Shown: positions 10,372 to 21,287 of the stretch, piece after piece
How positions within the stretch are numbered: the stretch's first letter is position 1
Layout: each line of letters starts with the position of its first letter
NCBI GenBank assembly: GCA_014773175.1
Contig: VXCM01000692.1
Location: 194,731 to 258,730 of the forward strand
Direction: 5' to 3'
Length of the DNA stretch: 64,000 nt
Source of the DNA: Lucifuga dentata
Lineage: Eukaryota; Chordata; Actinopteri; Ophidiiformes; Bythitidae
Translations under genes and position numbers: made by a program
Notes under the pieces: generated by a model
The model's database searches: none
Told to the model about the DNA's origin: nothing
Seen by the model: the letters and a program-made list of their open reading frames with translations, nothing else

Positions 10372-10939
10372 TTTTGGGGATTTTTGCGCTTTTGTGCTAC
10401 TTCTTAACAATAAGGAGTAGAAATTGTATAGCAGAAATTGCAGTCTAAATGTGAGCCAATATTTTGAATCAAACATGGAGTAAAATGTGAAAGTGTGCAT
10501 AATGAAAAATAAGATACAAAAATAAAAGGTTGTCAAGTCTGTGTTTTTGATTTATTTTAACTCCTGCAAAATTATTCAGCATGTCATGGAGGCATGACAG
10601 GTGAGCTCCAACAGCATTAGGGATACCAAAGACAACAATACCTTAACAGGAAAATGTACAGTATGTAAAAGAGATCAAGATAAACAAATTAGATCAAACA
10701 GTAAGCTCCTGATACTGTCAGGGACCTGGAACACTGAATAGTTTTTAATTGCGGGCAAGCAAAAATGTACAAGTATTACATTTTTTATAAATATGTCATC
10801 CATCCAGACATCCATTCTTTTTACCCCCTTATCCTGTTTAGAGTCATGTGGGAAACTCATTCTTCCACAAAGCTGCAAACAGAAATCGACTCTGTAGCAG
10901 AAATAATCATTGTCCAGTCAACATGTTGAGTTCATGTAA
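10372..10939. other. Intergenic, nothing recognised
   Basis: AT-rich sequence without supported exons. It may contain the true polyadenylation site of the gene ending at 9902 (AATAAAAGG near 10521). Confidence 0.4.
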
Positions 10940-11006
10940 GGCAAGACAAGTTTATTTGCATAGCACCATTTAGACACAAAGGCAATTCAAGATGCTTTAC
11001 ATCAAT
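10940..11006. repeat. Common teleost interspersed repeat fragment
   Basis: The words AAGTTTATTTGCATAGCACC, GGCAATTCAAGATGCTTTAC and their order match a short repeat very frequent in fish genomes (a TTTATTTgtATAGCrC...AATTCAAagtGCTTTACA pattern). The class is not certain. Confidence 0.45.
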
Positions 11007-11040
11007 ATGAGAAAAAATATGGAATTGAAATAAATAAAAG

Positions 11041-11064
11041 GATATATATATATATATATATATG
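11041..11064. repeat. (TA)n microsatellite
   Basis: A short run of alternating TA. Confidence 0.9.
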
Positions 11065-11930
11065 AGTCCATAATAGTAATATACTGTATCCTGATGTTAT
11101 CCTCATATCCTTACTTTGTGTTTTTATTGATGCACCAAGCTGCCGTGCTGAACACTACATTGCAGTAGAGATTGAAGTATTGGTAATATTACTGATGTAG
11201 AGTGGCAGAGATCAACTGTAAGTACAATTACTATACTTGAATATAGTCTTGTGGTATATATACTATTTGCATTTTATGTTATCTTCTCCAGTGGATTTCA
11301 GAGGCAAACATTGTACTTTTTATTCTACTAGATTTTTCTGACAGTTGGACTTAACTAGTTATTCTTCAGATTAAAACTTTATAGTTAACATGACATGAGA
11401 TCATAAACCACTGTTGTTGTTGTAGGGTAAGTAAAGAATTTGCTTCATCAAAGCTGACGTGTGCCCAGTGCTGAAAGTAACATACTGCTTGAAATGGCAA
11501 CACTAATCAAAGTCCTATCATATAAATTAATGTTTCAAACTTTGAATGGAATGTATATCAAGTGCAAGTTAAATCTGTTTGGAAGAGAGAAAATAAATCA
11601 AAATTAATCTAAGAGCAACAAAACACCACCTGTGTTTTTCAGGAGGCCATTAGCCTTTAGAAGAGCTTTTGTCTGACCCCATATCCTGCAGTTGGAACAC
11701 CAATGGGCCCCTACAATCAGTGAGAAGTGGATAAATGATTACCAAATACAGGCTCATTATTTCTTTATACTTATGACTGCTGTTGTCACAAAGATTAGCT
11801 TTGTTTCACTGAGAAGTAAAATGAAATACTTTGGTTATGATTTAGTGTTAAGTGACATTTGGGAAGTTAGTTGTATTTGGAGTCTACATACAGTAGTTGG
11901 AAGCTCTGGTCAGCATGTGAGCGATCGCTG
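11065..11930. other. Intergenic, nothing recognised
   Basis: No exon with matching splice sites, no RNA gene and no transposon terminus was recognised between the TA repeat and the eif3i promoter. Confidence 0.4.
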
Positions 11931-12114
11931 TTAGGGAGGTACACTGCCAGCAGAGGGCGCGCTAACCTGCCAAACCCGCTGTGTGACACGGAATTTACGT
12001 CACGTCCCTCTTCCGCCGTGGCTCCGGCGCCTGTAACACGAGTGTTGATTTCTTGTCTTTTTACAGGAGACGTAGTGAATATATTGGAGCGAGTGTCAGT
12101 AGCCAGGTGGCAAA
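11931..12114 (+). promoter_or_regulatory. eif3i: eif3i promoter and 5' untranslated region
   Basis: GC-richer sequence directly upstream of the eif3i start. CGTCCCTCTTCCGCCG near 12002-12017 has the pyrimidine-rich CTCTTCC look of a 5'-TOP transcription start, which would fit a translation-factor gene. The start site itself is inferred. A palindrome GCTAACGTTAGC lies just inside intron 1 at 12211-12222. Confidence 0.45.
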
Positions 12115-13133
12115 ATGGTGAGTATTTTTTCGCGATCAAGTTTATTTCGTGGTACTTTGGCCAGAATAACGTTGTTAACGCTGGTCTGATAGTGATGGCC
12201 AGCTACATTGGCTAACGTTAGCTTAGCTCGCAAATTAGCCAATGAACTCAAATGCTAATCAGTGTTAGCTTCTCTTCACAATGTAGAGATGATGCAAGGT
12301 GTTTCTCTGTCGTTTCCAGCTGTTTAGATTGGGTAGCTTAACCTTTACAAAGTTAATTTTGAACTGCAGCTTTTAGTACTTGCTAGCCTCTCCATAATGC
12401 TTAGCTACAGTTCATGTGTTAGCCTAGACACAGCACAGATATGTTCCTCTTGTTATCTTCTAACATGATTGATGTGCTAAGGTTAGGTTTATGGCTCCGA
12501 CCTGTTGATACAAAGATGTTTGTAACAACTGCCCACACGCTGATTATACTCTTTTTTTCCACAGAAACCCATCCTGCTCCAGGGCCATGAGAGGTCCATC
12601 ACCCAAATTAAGTACAACAGGGAAGGAGACCTGCTCTTCTCTGTTGCTAAAGACACCGTGAGTACATATTAATTCATGCACAAACCTTTACCATCATAGG
12701 TACAGAATTGCACTTCTTAACTACAATGTGACTCCATGATCATGTGTGCTTCATATCTGTTTAACTCCAACATGAACTTGTGTGTGACTATAGGTAGCCA
12801 ATGTGTGGTACTCTGTTAATGGTGAGAGGCTGGGCACCTACAATGGACACACAGGAGCTGTGTGGTGTGTTGACTGTGACTGTATCCTTCTATGCAAAAA
12901 AAAAAAAAAAAATNAAAAAAAAAAAAAAAAAATTACTTCAATATGTTTTCTTGCAAATGGATCATAGTGGTGTGTTTTTGCTGCGCTACCTGATGTCATA
13001 CTTTAATTTTGGGTTCCTTAATGTATCATTACTCAGGGGACACCAAAAACGTGTTGACGGGGTCAGCAGACAACAGCTGTCGACTATGGGACTGTGAGAC
13101 CGGTAGGTGAACATAAGCAACACTGCATGAGAA

Positions 13134-13168
<35 letters not shown>

Positions 13169-16100
13169 CTGCATTGATACAAACATTAAGTAAAACTTCG
13201 TCAATTGGGGATGAAATTCCTCCACTCAAAGCTGATGATTCTCTTTAACGTGCCTCTTCAGTGTGCTGTGCTGATTTTGAATACAGGGCAAAGTTTACAG
13301 TTATGCAGAAATGTATTTATTGTTTTATTTCATATCACTCCTTAAAGTCAGTTATTACCACTTGTCGGACAATTATTATTCACCTTATAACAGTCTTTAG
13401 TATCATATAGATCAAAGAGCTAAAGACGAAAAATAACACTTAACATTGTTACTAAAGAAAGATTTATCACCATATTTTTGTACACACACAAATTTTCCAA
13501 TCTAAAGTTTATTAAACAACTATATTATGCATTTTATAACTATATTTTACTTCACTCAGTACGTTGACATGCATGTCAAATCTTTGATTATACTCTAATT
13601 AGGGTGATAGATTTTTTTTTTTCTTCAAGCATCTAAATAGATTGAGGTCAGAATAAATCCACGTTGGCTTGCTGTAAGTAACAAACCTAGATTTACGTGA
13701 ATGTAAATTGATTAAATCAAGTATGCAAACGATCCATTGTGCTATACATAATTGGTGTAAGTAGTATATTTGTGAACAAGTGTCTTATCAATTTTGTCCA
13801 TGGATATGCTTTCACTCTTTCTCCTTTAATTGCAGTACAGACATAAATGGGAGTATAATGCGCTCTGGCTCAGTGCATCAAGATCTCTAAATGGACTCCA
13901 GCTGGGTTAAAGGACCATACTGGTCATTTTGCATGTTTGAGCCTAATATATTCAATTTTTATACACATAACATTACTGACAACCATTTCCCAAAGCATAC
14001 TACTGGAGCGGTGAATTAAAATATTTTTTTCCTACCTTCCAGACCGCCATTGGTTTCAGTTCATTCTGGTATGCTATTAAAGTCAACTTGTTGATACTTG
14101 AAACTTTTTTGGGATAGGTAATCCATCATCGTGAACAAGACGTGTATTCAGGGTTTTTTTTCGAAGTTAAGTAATTTTAGCGTTTAAGCACAATAAAAAG
14201 CGCGGAGTGATCTGACCGGTGAAATGATCACTGCAAACTCATAACAACTGTATTACAGCCACCGGTGTACTGATGCTAAACTCTGGATGTTGGATTGCAG
14301 TTAGCCATAGCCTGTGCTGTTGGAAGTTAGTAGGAACAGTATGAAAATGCAGTTGTTCCAAATCATAACAGCTGTAAGACTTTTCATATCTAGAAACAAC
14401 ACAGTTCATAGTTATACATTATCTTACAACTTTGTGTCTCTTGGAGACACAAAGTTGTGGCGTGATTTACAGAGCAGACTGTCCAGTCAGATTCACTTAT
14501 AGGCGAGACATTTGTCCTGCAGACTGATCCACCACAGAACTTCATGGAAAAAATGTACGTCTCCCCCAGGGAATATAGTCCCAAAAGAAGACCTGCATTT
14601 ATCGAAAAATTTAAACAACCGTGCATTCTTAAAACTGCGTAACTATTAGCAGGAGAAACATGGATTTTTAAGGTGGGTGTATCGCTTGAATATTTGATTT
14701 TGAAAGATTAAGAGATTTTGCAAAATATCAGGAAAGCTGAAATACAGTTTTATCCTTTGGGAAATGATTGTCAGTAATGTAACGTATAAAAATTGAATAC
14801 ATTAAGTTCAAACATGCAAAATGACGATATAGTCCTTTAAAGCTTCAGCATAGATTGTTGATTCTGGCTGTTGAGACTCACAGCTTGAACCTTTACCCTG
14901 CGCTGCACAGGTAAACAGCTGGCGCTCCTCAACACCAGCTCTGCTGTCAGGACGTGTGGCTTCGACTTCAGCGGCAACATCATCATGTTCTCCACAGACA
15001 AGCAGATGGGCTACCAGTGTTACCTCAACTTCTTTGATCTGAGGGATCCACAGCAGATTGGTACGTAATCACACACGCCGCCATGACTCTAAAGGCTACA
15101 GCGTCCGACCTTATTTGGCCAAAAGCCGCAGTCATAGCGAAGGAAGGGTGTGTGCTTCTTTTTGTAATCTCAATGCAGTTAATCACACGGATGAACACAC
15201 TTTCACTTGAGGAGAGGGGAAGGGATGTCAACAGAAATTCTGCATCTTGTGTGTATTTGTACAGTTTCCATTTGATGATAATTGGGGATATAAATCGGAA
15301 TAACGGGAAACAGTTTCACTTGTCTCTATGAAGTGCAGACACTGATGGAAAGAAAATCTATTTCATTTATTCTGCCAGCCTTCACAGAGCCAGAATGTTT
15401 TTACCTTTGACGGCTGCATTTTTTGGAGACTAATAAAGGAGAAAAATATGGCTCTTTCAGGTTAAAGGGCCATACCACCCATTTTAGATGTCTGAGCCTA
15501 ATACCGTATGTTCAATTTTCATACATTTACATTACTGACAACCATTTCTGAAACAACAAAACCGTATTTCAGCTTTTCTGATACTTTCCAAAATCTTAAT
15601 CTTTCAAAATCAAATATTCAAGCGATAAACCACCTTAAAAATCGATGTTTCTCCTGCTAATAGTTATTCAGCCTTACGAAGTCACGGTCATTTAAATTTT
15701 TCGATAAACACAGGTCTTCTTTTGGGACTATATTCCTTGGTGGAGATATACATTCACTTTGTGCTTTTTATTGCGCTTAAACGCTAAAATTACAGAGCTT
15801 CTAAAAAAAACCCTGAATACACATCTTGTTGGTGATGATGGATTACCTATCCTCAGAATGTTTCAAGCATCAACAAATTGATTTTAATAGCGTAACAGAA
15901 TTAATTGAAATCACTGGCGGTCTGGAAGGTAGGAAAAATTTTTTTTACTTCACCGTTCCAGCTTTGGGAATTGATTGTAAGTAACCCTACGTCTATGAAA
16001 ATTGAATATTTATGCTCAAACATGCAAAATGGTGTTGTGATCCTTAAAGTGTGTTTCAGTACATGAGTGCATCTCTCCCTCTGACCCTGCAGAGGACAAC

Positions 16101-18851
16101 CAGCCCTACATGTCCGTACCCTGCAGCGAGTCAAAGATCACCAGCGCCGTCTGGGGACCTCTGGGAGAGTTCGTCATCGCCGGTCACGAGAACGGAGAGA
16201 TCGTCCAGTTCAGCGCCAAGGTTGGACACACATCGATGATGCTAATAAACTGTTTTTTTATGTGGTTTCAACTGTAGATGACGCAACACGTGGCTTCACT
16301 TTAAAATCAAAGCCAGAGCAGAAAATACCTGCGTGATGGAAAATACAATATACTGTAAAGTGACATTTACATAGCACCCGAAGTTGCATGACTGGCTGTT
16401 GTGTTTGTTGACAGTCTGGTGAGATCCTGAAGAAGATCAAGGAGCACACCAAGCAGATCAATGACCTCCAGACGTCAGTGGATCTCACCACGCTGATCAG
16501 CGCCTCGAAGGACAACATGGCCAAGGTACGATGCCAGCCTGCTTCCCTCACACTCGCAGCTTTGGAAAGTTGACTGGGATAGACCAGACATCTTCAGCCA
16601 CCACCGCTCTGCAACTTTTGTCCGCTAACATTACCTTAAAAGAAAGTCTGTTGCACTGTTGTTTCACCCGACAGGATAAACTCCAGTGACATTAGTGTTT
16701 GAAGACAGTGTCATAGATTTTAGTCATATATCGATTGATTGGAGGGAGACAAAGAGTAGTCATTTTCTCCTATGGGACAAATAAAGTATATCACAATTCT
16801 TTTCCCTGATCTGGGCTAAAATTATGCCAGACATTTCCTGGCCTTTGACATCTTCCATCCTCCCCTCCTTATGCATAAGTCATGCACCAAAATCCCGTGG
16901 ATACCCTAATTTGGACATTTGTCAAATGAGAAGCCAGGTCAGCCAAAAAACAAGAAACCAAAAGGACAAAAAGGGCACAAACGCGAAATGCAGCCACGTT
17001 GTCATTCCACATGTAGCCGGCATGTGTCAGAAATTTAGAAGGGTTCTCTCAAATCACTATTCTGGCATTTTCAAACCAATAATACAGTGCTTAGGCTCAG
17101 GGTTCTCTGGGTGGGTGTAACGTGGGGTGGCTGAAGCTATGCCGCTAAGAAGTTAACTTGCTCCATGCAGATGCCCTGCCTGACCAGCAGGAGTTGTCAA
17201 TCCAGCAACAAGGACGAGATCCAAGCGTGCTGTAACCTGCTGCCTCACAAACACAAAACCTTACTACAGCTGTTTTCATGTACTGTGTAGTACTCCAGAT
17301 GGCCACTAACAGAGTAGCGAACCATCTGGAGCGTCTATTTAAAGGACCATACTGGCCATTTTGCATGTTTGAGCCTAATATATTGAATTTTCATACGTTA
17401 CATTGCTGACAATCATTTCCCAAAGCATACTACTGGAATGGTGGATTAACAAGTTTTTTCCTACCTTCCAGACCGCCTTTGATTTCAGGTAATTCTGGTA
17501 CACTATTAAAATCAACTTGTTGATACTTGAAACGTTCTTGAGATAGGTAATCCATCATTGCCATCAAGATGAATATTCAGGTTTTTTTTTTTTTTTAAAG
17601 TTAAGTAATTTTAATATTTCAGTGCAATAAAAAACACAGATGAATGTATGTCTCCACCGGGGAATATAGTCCCAAAAGAAGACCTGCGTTTATCGGAAAA
17701 ATTAAATGACCGTGACTTCATGAAATCTTTAATGAAAGATTAAGACATCTTGCAAAATATCAGGAAAGCTGAAATACAATTTTATCTTTTGGGAAATGAT
17801 TGTCAGTAACATAATGTGTGAAAATAGAATATATGAGGCTCAAACATGCAAAAGGGCTGAGATGGTTATTTAAGGGCGTAACCGGTTTGGTACAGCTCCA
17901 CATGGCTCAGGGCAGATCCACTAGCTTTGGGAAAATGCCATGTGATTTGATCAGCTCCCTTTGAGACACGTTACCTGTTACAGCCTTTTCCAGAACAGCG
18001 TTGACCACATACACCACAGTAACATCTGTAACTAAATCAAGCATAGTTTTTCAAAAATTTTTATTTGTATAGATTGAGTGTTTTCTGTTTCCTTGTAGCT
18101 CTTTGACTCCAGTTCTCTGGATCACATCAAGACCTTCAAGACGGAGAGACCGGTTAACTCTGCCGCCATCTCCCCAATTATGGATCATGTGAGAAAAGTG
18201 CAGTCATAACCTTATGACCTTTGTTTGGCGCATGGCGCTTCATCGTGGCGGTTGGCATCATGCTGCTTATCTTTGACATTTGTGCATGGTGTGTGTGATG
18301 CAGGTGGTGATGGGAGGCGGACAGGAGGCCATGGAGGTCACCACAACGTCCACCAGGATCGGCAAGTTTGAAGCCAGGTAAGGAAGAATACAACTGAGAT
18401 TGTTTACTAAGGTTAAGACAGATCACGCCGTCCTCTTTTCAGTGTAAAATTCAATATAATCAGTCATATAAAAAAATTTGATTGTCTTAAAAAACTGACA
18501 TCGTGATATCCATTTCCTCTCTTGTTGCGTTTGGATAATTTGAGATTTGTAAGTGGGTAACTCCCCATTCTCTTTGCTCAGGTTCTTCCATGCTGCCTAT
18601 GAAGAGGAGTTTGGGAGAGTCAAAGGTCATTTTGGCCCCATCAACTGCGTAGCATTCCACCCTGACGGCAAGAGGTAAGAGATGAGAAAGCTCCATGGAA
18701 ACACACAGCAGCCTGGTGGGAATTATCACTTTGGTAACGTTTGCTCTGTGCCGGGTTTGTCGTTTACAGCTACAGCAGTGGAGGAGAAGACGGATACACG
18801 AGGATTCATTACTTTGACCCACAGTACTTTGACTTTGAGCTGGAAGCATAA
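12115..18851 (+). CDS. eif3i: Eukaryotic translation initiation factor 3 subunit I (eIF3i)
   Basis: WD40 beta-propeller subunit of the eIF3 complex, which binds the 40S ribosome and promotes mRNA recruitment in the cytoplasm. Eleven coding exons: 12115-12117, 12565-12657, 12794-12881, 13037-13102, 14911-15060, 16093-16220, 16415-16525, 18099-18188, 18304-18377, 18582-18674, 18770-18851. They sum to 978 nt, 325 aa, the same length as I recall for human eIF3i. The first coding exon is the ATG alone. The protein starts [22 protein letters not shown]-repeat signatures are visible: [62 protein letters not shown], and [20 protein letters not shown] with [19 protein letters not shown]. Every splice junction used is GT-AG and in phase. 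Introns 4, 5 and 7 each hold a TTAA MITE. No disabling change is seen. Confidence 0.98.
13136..13167. repeat. (TG)n microsatellite in eif3i intron 4
   Basis: A TG repeat 34 bp after the exon 4 donor site. Confidence 0.95.
13907..14840 (-). mobile_element. TTAA MITE, subfamily A, long copy 3 (eif3i intron 4)
   Basis: The element is flanked by TTAA at 13907-13910 and 14837-14840. It is in the opposite orientation to the copy at 6836. It matches the family except for about 342 extra bases (14211-14552) between AAGCGCGGAGTGA and ATGTACGTCTCC, a point where the other copies are continuous. The extra block contains a perfect 15-bp stem (14426-14440 with 14444-14458, loop TTG). It ends 70 bp before exon 5. 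Confidence 0.9.
15462..16047 (+). mobile_element. TTAA MITE, subfamily A, copy 4 (eif3i intron 5)
   Basis: A 586-bp copy between TTAA at 15462-15465 and TTAA at 16044-16047, starting AGGGCCATACCACCC. Its end is only 45 bp upstream of exon 6, so the branch point may lie in or next to it. Confidence 0.9.
16741..16800 (+). mobile_element. Possible L2/CR1 LINE 3' tail
   Basis: CTCCTATGGGACAAATAAAG followed by TATATC resembles the conserved 3' end of teleost L2/CR1-type LINEs (a hairpin-like GGG-CAAATAAAG motif and short repeat tail). It is very short and lies in eif3i intron 7. Confidence 0.3.
17339..17873 (-). mobile_element. TTAA MITE, subfamily A, copy 5 (eif3i intron 7)
   Basis: Bounded by TTAA at 17339-17342 and 17870-17873, left end AGGACCATACTGGCC. 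The right terminus is decayed (GAGATGGTTA). It has a small internal deletion after GTGACTTCATGAAATC relative to the full copies. Confidence 0.88.
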
Positions 18852-19200
18852 ACAGCCAGACCATTTGTTCCCACAGCTTCATCTAATATCTGACTCAGTC
18901 CAGTCAGGAGGGAAAGCAGAGGAAGGAAGAAGTGGACTGTGACCCTTCACCTCCTTCCCTTCATCTGAACGGGTCTGAATCAGGGTACAAGGCTTGAGTT
19001 AAGGAGGAGATTCCGCTGGTTTACTTTGGGTTCTTCTCATAAATATCCTCACTCAGATTTTGTAACATCACTTCCAAATTCCTTTGAAATTTCTTTTTTT
19101 TTTTGTATCTGCAAATCCATTGTAACTGGACTTTAACCCACACTCCCCGATTCCTCAGTGTATTTAATCTGACTCTACAATTTAATAAAATTGCAATGTA
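18852..19200 (+). terminator. eif3i: eif3i 3' untranslated region with polyadenylation signal
   Basis: Follows the TAA at 18849-18851. AATAAA at 19184-19189 (CAATTTAATAAAATTGCAATG) is followed within about 20 bp by a T-rich stretch, a typical polyadenylation arrangement. Confidence 0.7.
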
Positions 19201-19267
19201 GTGTTTTTTTTCCTTTTTTTTGTGAGGCATTCCACCCTAAGTCAAACACATTAGATAGCATGTACAG

Positions 19268-19801
19268 TTAAAAAAACCATACCAGTGGGTTTTGCATGTT
19301 TAAACCCAGTAAGTACGACCCACATACATGTTACTGACAACCATTTTCCAAAACATATAACCGCATTTTCGTTTTTGCCAAATCTCCTGATCTTTCCAAA
19401 TTAAATTTTCTGGTGATACACCCACCTTAAAATTAAATGTTTCACATAAAAACATGTACATCCAAATGTCATTTTTATTGGTAAAAAGTCTTTCCCAGTG
19501 ACTACATTCTCTGGCAGAGAAAAACGTTCTTCCGTGCAGCTCTCTGTTGGACTGTTTAAATAAAGTAATTGCCAAAAAAATAAATAGATGTTTGCTATGA
19601 TGGATTATATTTCAAGCACAGTTCAAGTCTTTGAAGGTTGAGTTTTAGTGTTCTGTTTAGTGATTTGAAGCTAGTGGCAGTCCGGAAGGTAGGAAAAACA
19701 ATTTAATATTTGCCGCTCCTGTAGTAAGTTTTGGATAATCAGTAATATGTAGATACTGGGCTCAAACATGCAACTGTACAACCAGTGGTCTGGTCCTTTA
19801 A
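19268..19801 (+). mobile_element. TTAA MITE, subfamily B, copy 6 (between eif3i and hdac1)
   Basis: Flanked by TTAA at 19268-19271 and 19798-19801. The left end AAAAACCATACCAGTGGG and right end CAGTGGTCTGGTCCT are inverted. Subfamily B words (GTTTAAACCCAGTAAGTACG, then GGCAGAGAAAAACGTTC) distinguish it from subfamily A. It fills most of the space between the polyadenylation signals of the two convergent genes. Confidence 0.8.
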
Positions 19802-19860
19802 GATTTTACTAGACTGTAAATTAAGGCAGAACAAACGTGGAGCATTTTGTTTTACATTTT

Positions 19861-21287
19861 TTTATTATAAAGTCAGTTATGATAATGCACATTTCACAAG
19901 GATAGAACTCCAAACAGCCACGTGTCAAGAGCCAGTCAGCAGCTCGCTCCGCCTTTATGTATAATGGTACAAAATATCTAAAACAAGTCGCTTGCTTCCA
20001 CCATAAAACCCCTAAAGGAGGCTCAAACCCATTCATACCTAAACATATAAACAATGCCAGGAGAAAATCAAAGGGAAAAAAAAAAAACACTGACCAGCTA
20101 CTCGTAGGAAGACGGGCTTTAGGAAATGTATATGTACTCATGATTTAAAATAACTTACTCAACAAGATAAGGGACCGTCTGAAAAGTGGCGGACTGCCTG
20201 GGCAAAATGGAGAGGGTATTCTGTACATGCGAAAGGCAGGGGAATTCTAGACATGCGTTTACTGGTAACACAACGAGCCAAACTAGAGTTTGTCAAATGC
20301 TGTTCTGACAGTATCATAAATAGATTTAACAGCTTTTATGTAAAAGCCTTTTTTTTTTTTTTTTTTTNTTTTTTTTTTTTTTTTTTGTATGTGATCACTA
20401 GGCTTGGAAATCAACACTACCTCTCTGCAGGTCTTTTAGAGTGGGCCCCACAGATTGAGTCACAGAGACGTTCTGTTTGAATCTAAATTGCCATGATAGA
20501 AGTGGTAACACTTTTTTTTTTTTTTTTTNTTTTTTTTTTTTTTTTGTCTTACTAAGCAGACCTGGTGCACAGAGCAGCTGGAAAACATTTGCAGCTCGGG
20601 CAATCCCCCCAACAGATATTAAAATGTTAATATGCTTCGCTGGGATTGTGTTGAGTTTCGAGATACTTGATGCACTCCCTGATTTCCCAACCTAACCCCC
20701 AAACATCCCGCCAACTGGCACTCCATGGAGACTGAAGTAAACTCCATTAAAACTACGTGAACCAGGTTTGCTGTTGACATGTAATAAAACTGCAATAGAA
20801 AATAAGTCAGTCTGTGGCTGCGGTAGGATAAAGGAATCAGTGGGGCTCATCCACGTCAACAGTTTCTCTCCCCCCTATGTCAAACTTCAAGTTGTTTTCA
20901 CCTCTTCTTTTGGTCTGAAACGCAAACAAGGTACAGGGTTTAAGCGAGAGAATGTCAAGATGACAAACTGGCGAGAAAGGAGTAACTTCTCGAAAAAGTG
21001 CCACGCTTTTACAGAAAGCGTGATGCTCGAATTGACGCTTTTTTTTGTATGTAAAGGATTTTGTTGTTTATTGGTTATCTATTATTATTCCCTGCAAAAA
21101 AAGGTGTAGTGGAAACTATAAATACAAAAATTAATTACCAGCATTTTCCACAAGCACTTTGAGCAGTTAGAAAAAAATGGAACACTTGACGAGCAAATGC
21201 ACAGCTTTACTTTGCAGCATTTACACTGGAAACGTTACAGCACCTTCACGTTCTGAACCTCAACCAGAATCGCACTGCGGGTTTCTC
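19861..21287 (-). other. hdac1: hdac1 3' untranslated region
   Basis: The region downstream of the hdac1 stop codon on the minus strand. The best polyadenylation signal is AATAAA (TTTATT at 19861-19866 on the plus strand). It contains two T-runs on the plus strand broken by single Ns (20368 and 20529), where the assembly length is unreliable. The 3' end is inferred, not seen. Confidence 0.5.

Noticed and set aside
14426..14458. Candidate microRNA hairpin
   Set aside because: The 15-bp stem with 3-nt loop is too short for a typical pre-miRNA and lies inside a transposon; kept only as part of the MITE finding.
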